This document shows, piece by piece, positions 30,165-30,638 of a stretch of 30,638 nt of DNA. Location: assembly GCA_918026815.1 (NCBI GenBank), contig CAKJVC010000185.1, positions 1 through 30,638 of the forward strand. The letters are read 5' to 3'. Each line of letters opens with the position of its first letter. Position 1 is the first letter of the stretch. The stretch is from Chalara sp. BL73 (taxonomy: Eukaryota; Ascomycota; Leotiomycetes; Helotiales). Position numbers and translations under genes: made by a program. The notes under the pieces are model-generated. The model ran no database searches, was not told the origin of the DNA, and saw only the letters and a list, made by a program, of their open reading frames with translations.

Positions 30165-30345
30165 TAATCGCGCCGAACAATTAAAGTTTAAAGACTATAC
30201 GTGCCTAGATCTAATAGTAAACCGCGTTTAAAAAGTCGGATTTATTTGTTTGCAAGCGGCAGCTAAAGTTCGCACATTTTTAGTTTTTGTTGAACGTGTT
30301 CAACAAAAGCCCAAAATACAAGCAGTGATATATGCCGGGTTGCTG
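30165..30345. repeat. Subtelomeric repeat block P, copy 2
   Basis: Direct copy of 17570-17800, lying between the rps3 N-terminal piece and the telomere. The rest, 30346-30503, is unique AT-rich sequence with no gene. Confidence 0.6.
30284..30311. repeat. Palindromic element n (single core, collapsed)
   Basis: TTTTTGTTGAACGTGTTCAA then CAAAAGCC. The equivalent site in block P copy 1 has two cores; here the segment between them is missing, leaving one perfect 24-bp palindrome about 190 bp from the telomere. Confidence 0.8.
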
Positions 30346-30503
30346 TTGTTTTTATGTTAACGCCACAACACGAATCGCTTTGTGAATGCGCAGTACTTTA
30401 AAAAGTTTATAATTAGCTGTTTAAAATTAATACTAACGTAATGTCCAAAGCACTTTTGCTCACAGTTGGCTTTTGACTCGAAAGTTATCGCGCTTATTGG
30501 CTT

Positions 30504-30638
30504 TTAGGGTTAGGGTTAGGGTTAGGGTTAGGGTTAGGGTTAGGGTTAGGGTTAGGGTTAGGGTTAGGGTTAGGGTTAGGGTTAGGGTTAGGGTTAGGGT
30601 TAGGGTTAGGGTTAGGGTTAGGGTTAGGGTTAGGGTTA
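30504..30638 (+). repeat. Telomere, (TTAGGG)22.5
   Basis: 135 bases of uninterrupted TTAGGG running to the window end, in the orientation of a right chromosome end. It joins subtelomeric DNA directly after GGCTT with no degenerate transition. Confidence 0.98.

Noticed and set aside
13651..30312. GAAC-N-GTTC palindromes as bacterial SOS/LexA boxes
   Set aside because: The core looks similar, but the DNA is clearly fungal (telomere, introns, Tad LINE), and the longer conserved T/A flanks and paired layout do not fit LexA operators.
1..30638. tRNA genes, riboswitches, origins
   Set aside because: None were recognised by eye on either strand. A covariance-model scan could still find a tRNA, but I cannot claim one.

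Overview
The window is the right-hand end of a filamentous ascomycete (Pezizomycotina-type) chromosome. It ends in about 22 uninterrupted TTAGGG repeats (30504-30638). Four things point to a filamentous fungus: a Tad-like LINE, short introns with GTAAGT / CTAAC / YAG signals, decayed fungal-type thiolase, ATP-grasp and ribosomal protein S3 genes, and very heavy C-to-T / G-to-A decay of the repeated DNA. That decay is the signature of repeat-induced point mutation (RIP). I cannot name the genus.

Layout from centromere side to telomere. (1) 1-2430 has ordinary base composition and holds two broken metabolic genes, a 3-ketoacyl-CoA thiolase fragment and an ATP-grasp gene. Both have decayed by frameshift rather than RIP. 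(2) 2430-4940 is AT-rich and holds a 517-bp hAT-type MITE with a perfect 8-bp target duplication, a 287-bp solo LTR and a 7-bp microsatellite. (3) 4951-7500 is a RIP-ravaged, lysine-rich coding remnant. (4) 7562-13600 is a GC-rich island that begins with a scrap of interstitial telomere repeat and is split by an un-RIPped Tad-like LINE (7790-13352, 14-bp target duplication). (5) 13650-30350 is the telomere-proximal domain. It holds a long unbroken reading frame full of RIP stops (13877-17338), a decayed rps3 gene with tandem expansions, a multi-exon SNF2-type helicase pseudogene (20555-25946), a RING-finger-like remnant on the minus strand (27010-27830), and a second, rearranged rps3 copy next to a second 287-bp solo LTR, followed by the telomere.

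The most unusual signal is a short palindromic element with core GTTGAAC-NN-GTTCAAC flanked by TTTT/AAAA. It occurs at about 13 places between 13650 and 30312, and I saw none to the left of that. Copies lie between genes, and also inside most introns I could reconstruct in the SNF2 gene. In several copies the outer arms differ in sequence from other copies yet stay complementary to each other. It could be a foldback transposable element, an introner-like element, a dimeric-protein binding site or a structural signal of the chromosome end.

No protein-coding gene here looks intact. The LINE is closest, with two apparent 1-nt frameshifts in otherwise open frames. The helicase, RING and long-ORF remnants look like a formerly multicopy, telomere-linked gene set silenced by RIP, while the LINE arrived later or escaped. 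The frameshift-rich left part may partly reflect uncorrected single-base assembly errors.
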